Assembly: GCA_035574315.1 (NCBI GenBank)
Contig: DATLYW010000023.1
Coordinates: 1 to 57,477 of the forward strand
Source: Candidatus Zixiibacteriota bacterium
GTDB taxonomy: Bacteria > Desulfobacterota > Binatia > UBA9968
Direction of reading: 5' to 3'
DNA: 57,477 nt
This document shows positions 17,282-25,426 of the stretch, piece after piece (position 1 is the first letter of the stretch; the number at the start of each line of letters is the position of its first letter). The position numbers and the translations under genes are program-made. The notes under the pieces were generated by a model that saw only the letters and a program-made list of their open reading frames with translations, searched no databases and had not been told where the DNA came from.

Positions 17282-17308
17282 ATTAATCACCGCCCTGCCG
17301 CTTGTCAA
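17282..17308 (-). promoter_or_regulatory. Putative promoter for the FmdB-type gene
   Basis: On the minus strand TTGACA (17303-17308) is followed after 15 bases by ATTAAT (17282-17287) in an AT-rich pocket just upstream of the FmdB gene. With a 17-base spacer the -10 would instead be TAATTT. The perfect -35 is the stronger half of the evidence. Confidence 0.4.
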
Positions 17309-17325
17309 TCAACCGTGGCCCCGCC

Positions 17326-17694
17326 TCAGCGCACGGCGTTGCGGTCGGTTCCGTCGGCCTTGATGTGCGGCCCGCCGAAAGCCTCGGCCCGGTTTCCAAA
17401 GAGGACCAGGGGTTCGGTGCCGGTGTTGGTGATCTGGTAATAGTCCTTTGCGGCCAGGAACACCACCTCGTTCTTTCGAATCGGACGCTCCCGCCCGTCG
17501 ATCCCCTTGACTATACCACTGCCCTCCAGGACGAGGAAGGTTTCGGGATTGGCATGATAGTGCATATCGGTCCCGTCACCGGGGACGAAGTAAAGCATCC
17601 AGGAGCGAAAATTGCCCGCCCCGAACAGGTCGATCTTGCGCTTTTTCTGCGCCTGGGCCTCCGACCGCTTCTCGTCGAGATTGACAAAATCCAT
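17326..17694 (-). CDS. Small cupin-domain protein
   Basis: A 122-residue single cupin. Motif 1 is DMHYHANPETFLVLEGSG (His, His, Glu, Gly pattern) and motif 2 lies in VVFLAAKDYYQITNTGTEPL. The start at 17694 was chosen because a GGGGAGGGG box lies 4 bases upstream and the family begins there; a longer frame to 17757 adds non-conserved residues. No signal peptide. It is divergent from the adjacent signal-less binding-protein-fold gene, with which it may share regulation. Function unknown; metal-dependent enzyme or sensor. Confidence 0.85.
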   Translation of the reverse strand: MDFVNLDEKRSEAQAQKKRKIDLFGAGNFRSWMLYFVPGDGTDMHYHANPETFLVLEGSGIVKGIDGRERPIRKNEVVFLAAKDYYQITNTGTEPLVLFGNRAEAFGGPHIKADGTDRNAVR

Positions 17695-17836
17695 CGAAGC
17701 CCCTCCCCCTCTGCCGCTAGTTGCAGTTATCCTATTCCATTGGCCGCCTTCAAACAAGCACCCGCCCGGCGGGTTGCCTCCATGGCCGCAAGGTGATATC
17801 TCCGCCCTGCAGCGTCAGCTCGCTACGGAGGTCGTC

Positions 17837-18748
17837 ATGGACAAGGTCCAGTTTCCTTACCGCTCGAGCAGCCACCTTGCGTTCCTCCACGTCGCGGCCC
17901 ACTCCGGCTCCTGGGAAAAACACGGCTTGGAGGTCGAGTACGACCGGTGGATCAGTTCGGAAGATGCCCACAGGAACGTCGCCGACGGAAGCGTCGAGTT
18001 CGTCAGCGGAAACCATCTCTCTCCCTATATCCGGCGTTGCCACGGAGACCGGTGGGTCTATCTGGCCCAGACGGTCAGCCTGCTCCGTCACCGCCTCGCG
18101 GTCCGTCCCGACTCCGGCATTTCGCGGGTCGGCGATCTGCGCGGGAAGACGATCGCGATCAAGGGGAAGCACCCCGGCTTGAACGCCTGGCTGTTCGTCA
18201 AGCGGAACGGCTTGCTGGGGGAATGCACGCTCGAGCGCGTCCGTGGCGAGACGCCTCCCTGGACGGCGGTTGAGAAAGGGGCTGCGGATGCCGCCTTTGT
18301 AACCGCCCCGGCCGATCTGCAGGCCCGGCGGGCCGGATTGAAGATCGTCGATCTCGAAGCTCTGCCGATGGTCTGGTACACCACGGTCTCCACGGCGCTT
18401 CCATTCGTGGAGAAACACCCGGAAATCGTCGACCGCTTTCTCCGCGGCCTCTGCGAGGCGATCGCGTATTTCAAGACCCACAGAACCCAGTCGATCAAGA
18501 TCCTCAAGGAGCGCTACACCGCGGAAGGGCCTCTCGACGACGAGGCGGCAGCGCATCTCTACGACGACCTGAAGCTGATCCTGCAGGCCAGGCCGTACGC
18601 CAGCCTTCCGGCCATCCGGAACGTTTACGAGGCGGCTTTGGAGCAGAGCCAGGAGGCCGAAAAGACCGACCCGATGGCGCTCTGGGATTTCCACTTCCTG
18701 CGTCGCATCGACGACAGCGGCTTCATCGACAGCCTCTACCGGAGCTGA
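17837..18748 (+). CDS. NMT1/THI5-like substrate-binding-fold protein without signal peptide
   Basis: A 303-residue protein of the periplasmic-binding-protein type II fold (NitT/TauT/THI5-like). It has an opening strand then HSGSWEKHGLEVEYDRW, the hinge region ISRVGDLRGKTIAIKG and GAADAAFVTAP, and the C-terminal end IDDSGFIDSLYRS. It starts directly at the first strand with no export signal, and CGGAGG precedes the ATG at 17837. It is paralogous to the gene at 40370-41338, which also lacks a signal. A cytoplasmic location suggests an enzyme or sensor rather than a transporter receptor; signal-less members of this fold include 4,5-dihydroxyphthalate decarboxylase. That role is inference. Confidence 0.85.
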   Translation: MDKVQFPYRSSSHLAFLHVAAHSGSWEKHGLEVEYDRWISSEDAHRNVADGSVEFVSGNHLSPYIRRCHGDRWVYLAQTVSLLRHRLAVRPDSGISRVGDLRGKTIAIKGKHPGLNAWLFVKRNGLLGECTLERVRGETPPWTAVEKGAADAAFVTAPADLQARRAGLKIVDLEALPMVWYTTVSTALPFVEKHPEIVDRFLRGLCEAIAYFKTHRTQSIKILKERYTAEGPLDDEAAAHLYDDLKLILQARPYASLPAIRNVYEAALEQSQEAEKTDPMALWDFHFLRRIDDSGFIDSLYRS

Positions 18749-18757
18749 GCGGATCGC

Positions 18758-19450
18758 TTATCGGTTGCAAACCAGCTCCAGGACCTCGGTCAGGTCGGTG
18801 ATCACCGGCCCGCGCCATTCCCGCGACTCGCGGCGCCAGCTCTTGTCGGCCGCTTGCTGCGGCGGTCGGAACAGCACCGGCTGGAGGCCCGCGCGGGAAG
18901 CCGCCGCCAGCTCGTAGTTCTCGCCGTCCGCCACGTAAAGACAGAGCTCGGGGCTGACGCCCAGCCCTTCGCACGCGAGGCCGAAGATGCGAACGTCGGG
19001 CTTCTTCATGCCGACGCGGCTCGAGAAAACGGGCGCGTCGATCAACCCCGCGAACGAAGTTTCCGGCCAGAGCAGAGGGATCTCGATCGAGGCATTGCTG
19101 ACCAGCCCGGTTCGATAGCCCTGCGCTTTCAGCCGCCCCAGGGTCTCCACGGCACCGTCCCTCGGCTGCAACGCCCGCCGGATCCGGCTCATTCGAATCT
19201 CGACTGCGGCGGCGATTTGCGCCCGCCCAGGGCGAGCCTCCAGGGACGCACAGACGTGCTCGAAATTTTCTTCCAGTGTCCGGAAGCGGCCGAGGATACG
19301 GGCCTCAAGGGTCTCGTTCCATACCCGGGCAAAAGGCTCGCACGGCACGCCCAGCGCCGAGGCGATCTCGATGTGCATCGGCCCGGCCGAGGACCCGAAA
19401 TCGTCGACGAGCGTCCCGAACAGGTCGAAGACGACGGCCCGGCACCTCAA
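18758..19450 (-). CDS. HAD-superfamily hydrolase
   Basis: A 230-residue haloacid-dehalogenase-type phosphatase. Motif I is VVFDLFGTLVDD, motif II is GLVSNAS, and motif III/IV lie in MKKPDVRIFGLA and LYVADGENYE. The cap is helical (class I). I place the start at a TTG (19450) whose last two bases overlap the TGA of the upstream nucleotidase-like gene (TTGA), because this is the only start giving the complete first beta strand. The two HAD-type genes are thus translationally coupled. The substrate is unknown; phosphoglycolate or nucleotide-type phosphatases are closest in style. Confidence 0.85.
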   Translation of the reverse strand: MRCRAVVFDLFGTLVDDFGSSAGPMHIEIASALGVPCEPFARVWNETLEARILGRFRTLEENFEHVCASLEARPGRAQIAAAVEIRMSRIRRALQPRDGAVETLGRLKAQGYRTGLVSNASIEIPLLWPETSFAGLIDAPVFSSRVGMKKPDVRIFGLACEGLGVSPELCLYVADGENYELAAASRAGLQPVLFRPPQQAADKSWRRESREWRGPVITDLTEVLELVCNR

Positions 19451-20055
19451 TCCTGGTCTCCGGCGAGCTCTCGCCAATGATCGAAACGCGTGATGCGGGG
19501 ATGGTACCCGGCGGCGCGGTTCCACGGGCGACTGAGAAGCTTGACCGGAACCCGCATGGTATCGGCCAGGAATCGTGCCATCGGCTCGGAGTCCTCGACC
19601 GCCCAGCAGAACTCGTGAGCGGCCAGCTCCGGCAGGCTGATCGCGGCGGTGTTTTCGGTCGCAAAGCGACCGTACTTGTCGACCATCAGGAATCGGTCGT
19701 GGGGCACGCGGTGCCGCTCCAGCCACTCGAGCGACGCCTCTTCGGTGCTCGGCGGACGGCCCGTGACGATGGCGATCCGGTATCCGTCGGCAGCCCAGCG
19801 GCGCAGAACCGCAATGGCGTCGCCGATCGGCTCGAGCTTGAGCAGCTCCTCGCTCCGGTGCATGATCCGGAAAAGCTCGGCGGCTTCCTCGGGCCCCAGG
19901 CCGCAGGATCGGCCGAGATCGAAACTGGTGACCCGGTCGAAGGGAATCCGCTTGCCGAACTCGCGCTCGACCACGGCCAGGCAGCCGCGCGCGGTCTCGC
20001 ACAGCACGTCGTCCATGTCCACGTAAACGGTGTTCGACGGTTCTTTCACTGTCAT
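19447..20055 (-). CDS. 5'(3')-deoxyribonucleotidase-like HAD protein
   Basis: A 202-residue HAD protein of the NT5C type. It opens with VYVDMDDVLCETARG (D13 and D15 as nucleophile and acid/base), followed by EFGKRIPFDRVTSFDLG, then IAIVTGRPPS as motif II and HEFCWAVEDSEPMARFLAD as the acidic motif. Related enzymes dephosphorylate (deoxy)nucleoside monophosphates; others are uncharacterised. It overlaps the following HAD gene by 4 bases and lies 58 bases downstream of nothing on its own strand except the gamma-glutamyltransferase end, to which it may be co-transcribed. Confidence 0.82.
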   Translation of the reverse strand: MTVKEPSNTVYVDMDDVLCETARGCLAVVEREFGKRIPFDRVTSFDLGRSCGLGPEEAAELFRIMHRSEELLKLEPIGDAIAVLRRWAADGYRIAIVTGRPPSTEEASLEWLERHRVPHDRFLMVDKYGRFATENTAAISLPELAAHEFCWAVEDSEPMARFLADTMRVPVKLLSRPWNRAAGYHPRITRFDHWRELAGDQD

Positions 20056-20113
20056 TACTATACAGCAGAACGCGCTGTTTCCGAAACCCGCGCTCGCGCC
20101 CGGCCGGCTCGCC

Positions 20114-21688
20114 TCAGAAGCCGAGCGCGCAACCGCCCTTGCGGGGATCGGCCGCGCCGATCAGCGCTCCGGAATCGGGGTCGATCGCGATGGCGTGGGC
20201 GCCGCCGAAGCTCGCCGAGGAGCCGCGGATCAGGCGGTGCCCTTTTTCCGCGAGCTCGCGAGCCGCAGCGGGCGGGATCTCCGGCTCGAGCGCCACGTCG
20301 GCTCCCTCGACATGGTTGAACCTCGCGGCCGAAACAGCCTCCTGCAGGCCCATTCCGAAATCGATGAGATTGACGATGAGCTGCACCTGCACCTGCGGCT
20401 GGACGTGGCCGCCCTTGAGGCCGAGGGCCAGGCAAGGCTTTCCCTCTTTCAGCACGAGCCCCGGCATGAGCGTGTGGGCGCAGCGCTTGTGTGGCCCGAT
20501 GCGATTCGGGTGGTGCTCCTCGAGAGAAAAAAGATGGCCCCGGTTCTGCAGGACGATTGCGGTTTCGGGTTCGACGACCCCTGAGCCGAAGCCCATGAAA
20601 TTGCTCTGGATGAAGGAGACCAGGTTGCCCTGGGCGTCGGCGGCCGCGACGTATTCCGTGTCCGCCCCGTTGCAGGCCCCGCTCCACTGGCGCGCGGCGG
20701 CGTCCATGCGGATCCGCCCACGGAGCTCCTGGGCCCGGCCGGCGGCGATCAGGTCCCCGACCGGCACCTCCATGAAGTCGCGGTCCGCGAGGTGCCGGTC
20801 GCGGTCGGCGAAGGCGAGCTTCTTCGCTTCGATCATCAGGTGCAGCGCGCTCGGGCTGCCGTATCCCAGCGATGCGAGATCGAAGCCTTCCAGAATCTTC
20901 AGCATCTCGAGCGCCACGAACCCCTGCGTCGCAGGCGGCAGCTGGACCACGTCGTACCCGCGGTAGCGCACCGACAGCGGCTCCACCCATTCGGAGCGGT
21001 GCTCCGTGAAGTCACGGCGTGTGAAAATCCCGCCGAGCCTTTGCGAGCAGCGCACGATGCGCTCCGCGATCTCGCCCCGGTAGAAAACCTCCGCCCCGCC
21101 GTCGGCAATGCAGCGCAGCGTCTTCCCCATGCGAGGATTCCTGAAAATCTCACCGGCGCGCGGAGCCCTGCCGCCGACGAGGTAGTTCAGCGCCGCCCCT
21201 TCGTCCGCCCGCAGGAGCGCCTCGGACTCGCGCCAGGACTCCGCGGTCGGCTCGGCTACCGGGAAGCCGTTCTCCGCGTAAAAAACAGCGGGTTGCAAAA
21301 GCTCGCCCAGCGGCTTGGTCCCGTACTCCCGGACGAGCGTCTCCCACCCGTGGACCGCTCCCGGAACGGTAATCGAGTGGATGCCGCGCTCGGGCATTTT
21401 CGCGAAGCCGTTTTTACGGAAAAATTCGAGGCTGGCGCCGAAGGGCGACCTGCCGCTCGCGTCGAGGCCCTTCAGCGTCCCGTCTCGCGCGGAGTAAAGA
21501 AGACAGAAGGCGTCGCCGCCGACGCCGATCGACATCGGCTCGACGACGCCCAGGACCGCGGCCGTCGCCACCGCCGCGTCGACCGCGTTGCCGCCGCAGG
21601 CCAGGACCTGCACGCCGGCGAGCGTCGCGAGCTCGCGGCTCGACACCACCATGCCGTTGCTGGCGAAAACCGAAAATCGCCCGGCCAC
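20114..21688 (-). CDS. Gamma-glutamyltransferase-family hydrolase (Ntn fold)
   Basis: A 524-residue single-chain precursor. The self-cleavage and catalytic Thr is T344 in NGADTEYVAAADAQGNLVS, so the mature subunits would be about 343 and 181 residues. N-terminal family marks are NGMVVSS, GGNAVDAAVATAAVLGVVEP and GVGGDAF. The canonical SSM oxyanion stretch is replaced by KRCAHTLMPGLV, and the C-terminal glycine pair occurs in GLKGGHVQPQ, as in GGT-like hydrolases and acylases of uncertain substrate. No signal peptide is visible, so it is likely cytoplasmic. It is the last gene of the run that contains the three HDO-like genes, starting 46 bases after the first of them ends. It may act on a gamma-glutamyl intermediate made by that cluster. 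Confidence 0.85.
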   Translation of the reverse strand: MAGRFSVFASNGMVVSSRELATLAGVQVLACGGNAVDAAVATAAVLGVVEPMSIGVGGDAFCLLYSARDGTLKGLDASGRSPFGASLEFFRKNGFAKMPERGIHSITVPGAVHGWETLVREYGTKPLGELLQPAVFYAENGFPVAEPTAESWRESEALLRADEGAALNYLVGGRAPRAGEIFRNPRMGKTLRCIADGGAEVFYRGEIAERIVRCSQRLGGIFTRRDFTEHRSEWVEPLSVRYRGYDVVQLPPATQGFVALEMLKILEGFDLASLGYGSPSALHLMIEAKKLAFADRDRHLADRDFMEVPVGDLIAAGRAQELRGRIRMDAAARQWSGACNGADTEYVAAADAQGNLVSFIQSNFMGFGSGVVEPETAIVLQNRGHLFSLEEHHPNRIGPHKRCAHTLMPGLVLKEGKPCLALGLKGGHVQPQVQVQLIVNLIDFGMGLQEAVSAARFNHVEGADVALEPEIPPAAARELAEKGHRLIRGSSASFGGAHAIAIDPDSGALIGAADPRKGGCALGF

Positions 21689-21733
21689 GAAAACCCTCCA
21701 AGGCCGCCGGCAGACCCGAAGCCCGGCTGCGGG

Positions 21734-22420
21734 CTAGTCGGGGATTTGCGCCATCGCCGTGGCGAGCGCGCTCCGGTAGGCGCGGTCGATCGCAAGGCTG
21801 TCCGCAGCCGCGCGGAGGACGGCCCGGGCCGCGTCCTGGTCGAGGACGTAGCGCTCGAAGATCGGCTCGAACATGTCGGAGTGGTCTTCGTCCGCCACCA
21901 TGTGAACCCGCGTGTTGATGTCGAGCGTCTCGATCGTACCGCCGAGATCGGCGACCTTCTTGTGCGCGAAGCGCTGGGTGAAACCGCCGCCCTTGACGAT
22001 CGCCGGGTTGTTCTTGCGCTCGGTGACGTGATTGACCATCAGCGCCTCGAGCCAGGGGCGCGTGGTCGCCAGGTACATCCACGCGAACATCGCCGCGCGC
22101 GCCCCCGGCAGCAGGTTCGTTTCGGCGGTCGCCTCGGCCATCTGCGCGTCGGTCAGGTGGGCCGAGCCCATCCGCGGATCGTAGATCAGCTCGTCCTTTT
22201 CGTGCTCCCAGATCGCCCGCTTGACGTCGAGCGGTGCCTTCACGCTCGCCGCCGCCCAGCAGTCCCGCCGGCTCTTGATGTAGTGGGGATAATGGAGGTT
22301 CAGGATCTTCTCCCGCTCGGGCGTCAGCTTCACGCCGAAAAATTGCCGGTATTCCGGCGTGTCGAAGTGACGGTTGACGAAGGCGTCGAGCTCCTTTCGC
22401 GTTTCGGACCACAGACTCAT
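21734..22420 (-). CDS. TenA/PqqC-like heme-oxygenase-fold protein, paralogue 1 (HDO-like)
   Basis: A 228-residue all-alpha protein of the heme-oxygenase/TenA/PqqC superfamily, called iron-containing redox enzyme in related families. Candidate diiron ligands are E77 or D81, H88, E134, H173, D177 and H180. The last three form HMVADEDH followed by SDMF, the H-x3-D-x2-H spacing of heme-oxygenase-like diiron oxidases (HDOs) such as CADD and SznF. It is the most divergent of three paralogues here. The start at 22420 is chosen because GGAGG lies six bases before it; the ATG at 22426 would touch the box. It follows paralogue 2 by 55 bases. The reaction is unknown; HDOs do N-oxygenation, C-C cleavage or desaturation. 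Confidence 0.82.
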   Translation of the reverse strand: MSLWSETRKELDAFVNRHFDTPEYRQFFGVKLTPEREKILNLHYPHYIKSRRDCWAAASVKAPLDVKRAIWEHEKDELIYDPRMGSAHLTDAQMAEATAETNLLPGARAAMFAWMYLATTRPWLEALMVNHVTERKNNPAIVKGGGFTQRFAHKKVADLGGTIETLDINTRVHMVADEDHSDMFEPIFERYVLDQDAARAVLRAAADSLAIDRAYRSALATAMAQIPD

Positions 22421-22475
22421 AGGCATCCTCCTTTATCGGCGCTTCGGCCAGCGCGTTGTCGAATCCAGCCTGAAA

Positions 22476-23189
22476 TCACGCCGGCGGAATCTTCTCCTGC
22501 GCCAGCGCGATCCCTTTGCGGAACATCGCGTTGAGCGCGAGCGAATCCTTCGCGGCCTGAACGGCGAGCTTTTCTTTTTCACCGGTCGCAAACTCTTTCA
22601 GGAACGGCAGGAACATGTCGCTGTGCTTCTCGTCCGCCTGGCTGTGCGCCTGCAGGTTGGGGATCTCTTTCCACGAGAATCCCAGCTCCTCCATCCATTT
22701 CCTGGCCATGCGCGTCGACTGCCCGCCTCCGAGATCGGCGAGCAGGCGGTCGTCGTTGCACCATTCGGTCACCGTGAGCGCGGCGAGCCCTTCGATCCAG
22801 CTCTTCTCGCTCGTCATCCACGACCATGCGTACAGCACGGCGCGGGTTTCCGGAAGCGGCTCGGCCCGGAGAATATCCTCGGGCTCGAGCCCCACCGACC
22901 GCCCCTGCCGGACGATGAGATCAAGATGCCCGTACTCGGAGAACTCGTCGCGGATGATCTCCTCGTATTCGTGCTCCAGAATCTTCTGCTTGACCGCCAT
23001 CACCGGGCAGTTCGCCGAGACGTGCGCCCAGCACTCGCGCCGGTGGCGCACGAACAGGCTCTGCTGCTTGACCATGACCGCCGCCCTTGCCCTGGTCATC
23101 TTCACCGCGAAATACCGCTCCAGCTCGGGCGAGCGGATGTAGTCCCGAACCAGCGCGCCGAGGCGCTGCCGCCATTCGATCTCGTTCAC
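22476..23189 (-). CDS. TenA/PqqC-like heme-oxygenase-fold protein, paralogue 2 (HDO-like)
   Basis: A 237-residue helical protein. It has HRRECWAHVSANCPVMAVK, then LEHEYEEIIRDEFSEYGHLD and VTEWCNDDRLLADLGGG, and AHSQADEKHSDMF. Candidate metal ligands are E77 or D81, H88, E142, H182, D186 and H189, the arrangement known from HDO enzymes. The start is a GTG (23189) with GGGGAGG upstream, and its first bases overlap the stop of the binding-protein gene as GTGA, so the enzyme and the binding protein are translationally coupled. It is closely similar to paralogue 3 and less so to paralogue 1. No cofactor reductase or ferredoxin gene is adjacent. Confidence 0.84.
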   Translation of the reverse strand: MNEIEWRQRLGALVRDYIRSPELERYFAVKMTRARAAVMVKQQSLFVRHRRECWAHVSANCPVMAVKQKILEHEYEEIIRDEFSEYGHLDLIVRQGRSVGLEPEDILRAEPLPETRAVLYAWSWMTSEKSWIEGLAALTVTEWCNDDRLLADLGGGQSTRMARKWMEELGFSWKEIPNLQAHSQADEKHSDMFLPFLKEFATGEKEKLAVQAAKDSLALNAMFRKGIALAQEKIPPA

Positions 23190-24184
23190 GACGGACCTCC
23201 CCGGTAGAGTTTGTCGACGAAGCCTTCGCGCGCGAGGCGGTCGATGATGCTGTTGTCGAAGAGAGGAACTTTCGGCGGCCCCTTGTGGCCGACCATCTCC
23301 AGCACGGTCTCGACCGCCGCGGGATCGACGCGGGGAACGGAATCGAGATACTTCGCGACGAATTGATAGTGCATCTCCGCGCTTCCTCCCCGCTGTCCCA
23401 TGTATTTCGCGAGCAGCTTCAGCGCCTCCGGCTTTCGCGTCTTCAGCGCCGCGATCCCCTCGATGTAGGCCTTGACGATTCCCTCGACCGACCTGGGCGA
23501 TCTCCGGTAGTAGTCGTTGCTTACCGCGAGCAGGTTCATCGAAAATGGGATTCCCAATTCCGCCGCGTCGACCATGAGCTTAGCCTGAGGACCCGGCGGC
23601 TGCGATGAGACCCGGGCGTGCGCCTGCCGGGCACGAAAACCGAGATCGGCCTCGATCACGCCTCCGAACTGGCGGATCTCCGTCTTGCCCTCGAGGTCGA
23701 GCTTTCGCAGAATCAGCCGCGTCACGAAGTCGCTGGTCGAGCCGTAGCGCGTGATCGCGAGCGTCTTGCCCTGCAGCTGCTCGGGCTTCTGAATGTCTGG
23801 GTGGACCCACAGCGCCATGCCCGGACGGCTGGTATTGCTGCCCACCGCGACGATCGGCGCGCCCTTGAGAACCGCCGTAACCACCGCGTTGCTCGCCCCC
23901 AGCGCCGCCTGCACGCTTCCTCCTACCAGCGCCTGAACGGCGACCGACCCCGAGCTGATGTAGACCAGCTCGACCGCTAGGCCGTGGCGCCCAAACGCCC
24001 CGATTTCCTTTGCCATCCAGACACCCGCCATGCTGGGGCTGACCGCAGCGTAGGCGAACGCGATTCTTTCCCTGACCGCTTCGGCGGCTCGAACGGCCGG
24101 GGAAAGAGCAAGCAGGAGAGCTACGAGCAGCGCCGGGATTTTTCCGGCCCCGGGTTTCCGACCCGGGCGACGAGATCTTTTCAT
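23186..24184 (-). CDS. NitT/TauT-type periplasmic binding protein
   Basis: A 332-residue exported binding protein of the NMT1/THI5-like (SsuA/ThiY) family. It has a signal peptide (IPALLVALLLALSPAVRAAE, cleaved near residue 33), then FAYAAVSPSMAGVWMAKEIG, GSVAVQALVGGSVQAALGAS and LQGKTLAITRYGS. The C-terminus carries DNSIIDRLAREGFVDKLYR, a signature shared with other binding proteins in this window. The start at 24184 is preceded by GAGGGTGCC. It lies between HDO-like paralogues 3 and 2 and is coupled to paralogue 2 by a 4-base overlap. No permease or ATPase gene of its family is nearby. Confidence 0.9.
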   Translation of the reverse strand: MKRSRRPGRKPGAGKIPALLVALLLALSPAVRAAEAVRERIAFAYAAVSPSMAGVWMAKEIGAFGRHGLAVELVYISSGSVAVQALVGGSVQAALGASNAVVTAVLKGAPIVAVGSNTSRPGMALWVHPDIQKPEQLQGKTLAITRYGSTSDFVTRLILRKLDLEGKTEIRQFGGVIEADLGFRARQAHARVSSQPPGPQAKLMVDAAELGIPFSMNLLAVSNDYYRRSPRSVEGIVKAYIEGIAALKTRKPEALKLLAKYMGQRGGSAEMHYQFVAKYLDSVPRVDPAAVETVLEMVGHKGPPKVPLFDNSIIDRLAREGFVDKLYRGGPS

Positions 24185-24236
24185 GGCACCCTCGGTTGCC
24201 AGCGGCATCGCGCTCGCCAAAGCGAAGCCTCGGCGC

Positions 24237-24944
24237 TCACGGTAGCGCCTCCATGGCGTCCGCGATCCCCGCCTGGTAGACGCGGTACAGCTCCTCCGAC
24301 TCGCGGGCCGCCTGGAGGATGAGCAGCTCGTTCTCTCCGGCGCCGAACTCCTCCCAGACCGCCAGGAACATGTCCACGTGCTCCTTGTCGGCGGCGCGAT
24401 GCGCCTTCCAGTTCGGGAGATCGTCCCAGGTGAGCCCCAGAGATTCGATCCACCTCTCCCCCATCCGTGCGGCGTGCCCGCCTCCTAGATCGGCGAGCAG
24501 GCGGTCGTCCTGGTTCCACTCGGTAATCGTCATCGCCGCCAGCCCTTCGAGCCAGCTTTTCTTCTTGCAGATCCAGCCCCACGCACACAGGGTCGCCTTC
24601 GTGGAGGCGATCGGCTCGGCTCCGAGAATTTCTTCGGCATCGAGGCCGATGGATCGACCCTGGCGGATCAGCAAGTCCAGGTGGCCATGCTCCGAATGCT
24701 CATCGCGGACCGTCTCCTCGTACTCGTGCGCGAGGATCTTTCTTTTCACGGCCAGCACGGGGCAGTTTCCCGATACGTAAGCCCAGCAGTCCCGGCGATG
24801 CCGGACGTAAAGCGACAGCTGCTTGAGCAAAAGCTGCGCTCGCGGGCGGGTGATGGGAATGGAGAAATAGCGCTGCAGCTCCGGCGACGACATCGTTTCG
24901 CGGGCGATCCTGCCGAAGGCAGCGCGCCATTCGTTCGCGTTCAT
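24237..24944 (-). CDS. TenA/PqqC-like heme-oxygenase-fold protein, paralogue 3 (HDO-like)
   Basis: A 235-residue helical protein, clearly paralogous to the gene at 22476-23189. It has HRRDCWAYVSGNCPVLAVK, LAHEYEETVRDEHSEHGHLD, ITEWNQDDRLLADLGGGHA and AHRAADKEHVDMF. Candidate metal ligands E77 or D81, H88, E142, H182, D186 and H189 sit at identical positions to paralogue 2. It precedes the binding-protein gene in transcription order, so the run reads HDO3, binding protein, HDO2, HDO1, GGT-like. No signal peptide. A diiron oxidase or oxygenase role is inferred from the ligand pattern only; loss of metal and a TenA-like hydrolase role is the alternative. Confidence 0.84.
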   Translation of the reverse strand: MNANEWRAAFGRIARETMSSPELQRYFSIPITRPRAQLLLKQLSLYVRHRRDCWAYVSGNCPVLAVKRKILAHEYEETVRDEHSEHGHLDLLIRQGRSIGLDAEEILGAEPIASTKATLCAWGWICKKKSWLEGLAAMTITEWNQDDRLLADLGGGHAARMGERWIESLGLTWDDLPNWKAHRAADKEHVDMFLAVWEEFGAGENELLILQAARESEELYRVYQAGIADAMEALP

Positions 24945-25006
24945 GAGCCGGTCTTGTCCCCTCCGCGGGAAAAACGGCCGCGCCCGGTTTTCCCCCGGGC
25001 GTCGAA

Positions 25007-25345
25007 TCAGATCGGCCAGCCGTGCTCCGATACGTCGACCCGATTGCCCTCCACGTCCTTGATCCAGCTCTCGGCCACCGCACCGGTCGTGTTGGGCTGG
25101 GCCCGCGTTTCTGCGATCTCTTCGATCGCCTTCACGCTCTCTACCTGAAAGCCGAAATGGTGGATGCCCAACGGGTATTTGCTGGTGCTGATCAGCGCCA
25201 GATCGAGGTGGCCGTCCGAGAGGTAGATCGTTCCGCTCGGGCCGCGATATTTCTCCTCCATACGGAACACCTTCTTGTAGTACTCGGCGGCTTTTTCCCG
25301 ATCCTGGACGTTGATCGCGATGTGCCGGATTCTCGGTCGTTCCAT
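25007..25345 (-). CDS. VOC-family (glyoxalase/bleomycin-resistance-like) protein
   Basis: A 112-residue single vicinal-oxygen-chelate module. It has IRHIAINVQDREKAAEYYKK at the start (His ligand), ALISTSKYPLGIHHFGFQVE with the second His, and WIKDVEGNRVDVSEHGWP at the end with an acidic ligand. Members are metal-dependent extradiol dioxygenases, epimerases, lyases or binding proteins. It lies upstream of the HDO3 gene and downstream of a binding-protein gene on the same strand, and is probably part of that transcription unit. Confidence 0.85.
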   Translation of the reverse strand: MERPRIRHIAINVQDREKAAEYYKKVFRMEEKYRGPSGTIYLSDGHLDLALISTSKYPLGIHHFGFQVESVKAIEEIAETRAQPNTTGAVAESWIKDVEGNRVDVSEHGWPI

Positions 25346-25426
25346 CGATTCTCCTCCCTTCTCTGCGCCCCTCTCAAAAGAGGCGACGCGGTCAGCTCAC
25401 GTTCCGAAGCTCAGCCGCCAAAGGCG

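Noticed and set aside
20792..22534. Plus-strand frame of 580 codons over the GGT-like and HDO-like genes
   Set aside because: Antisense shadow; spans two unrelated minus-strand genes and their gap.
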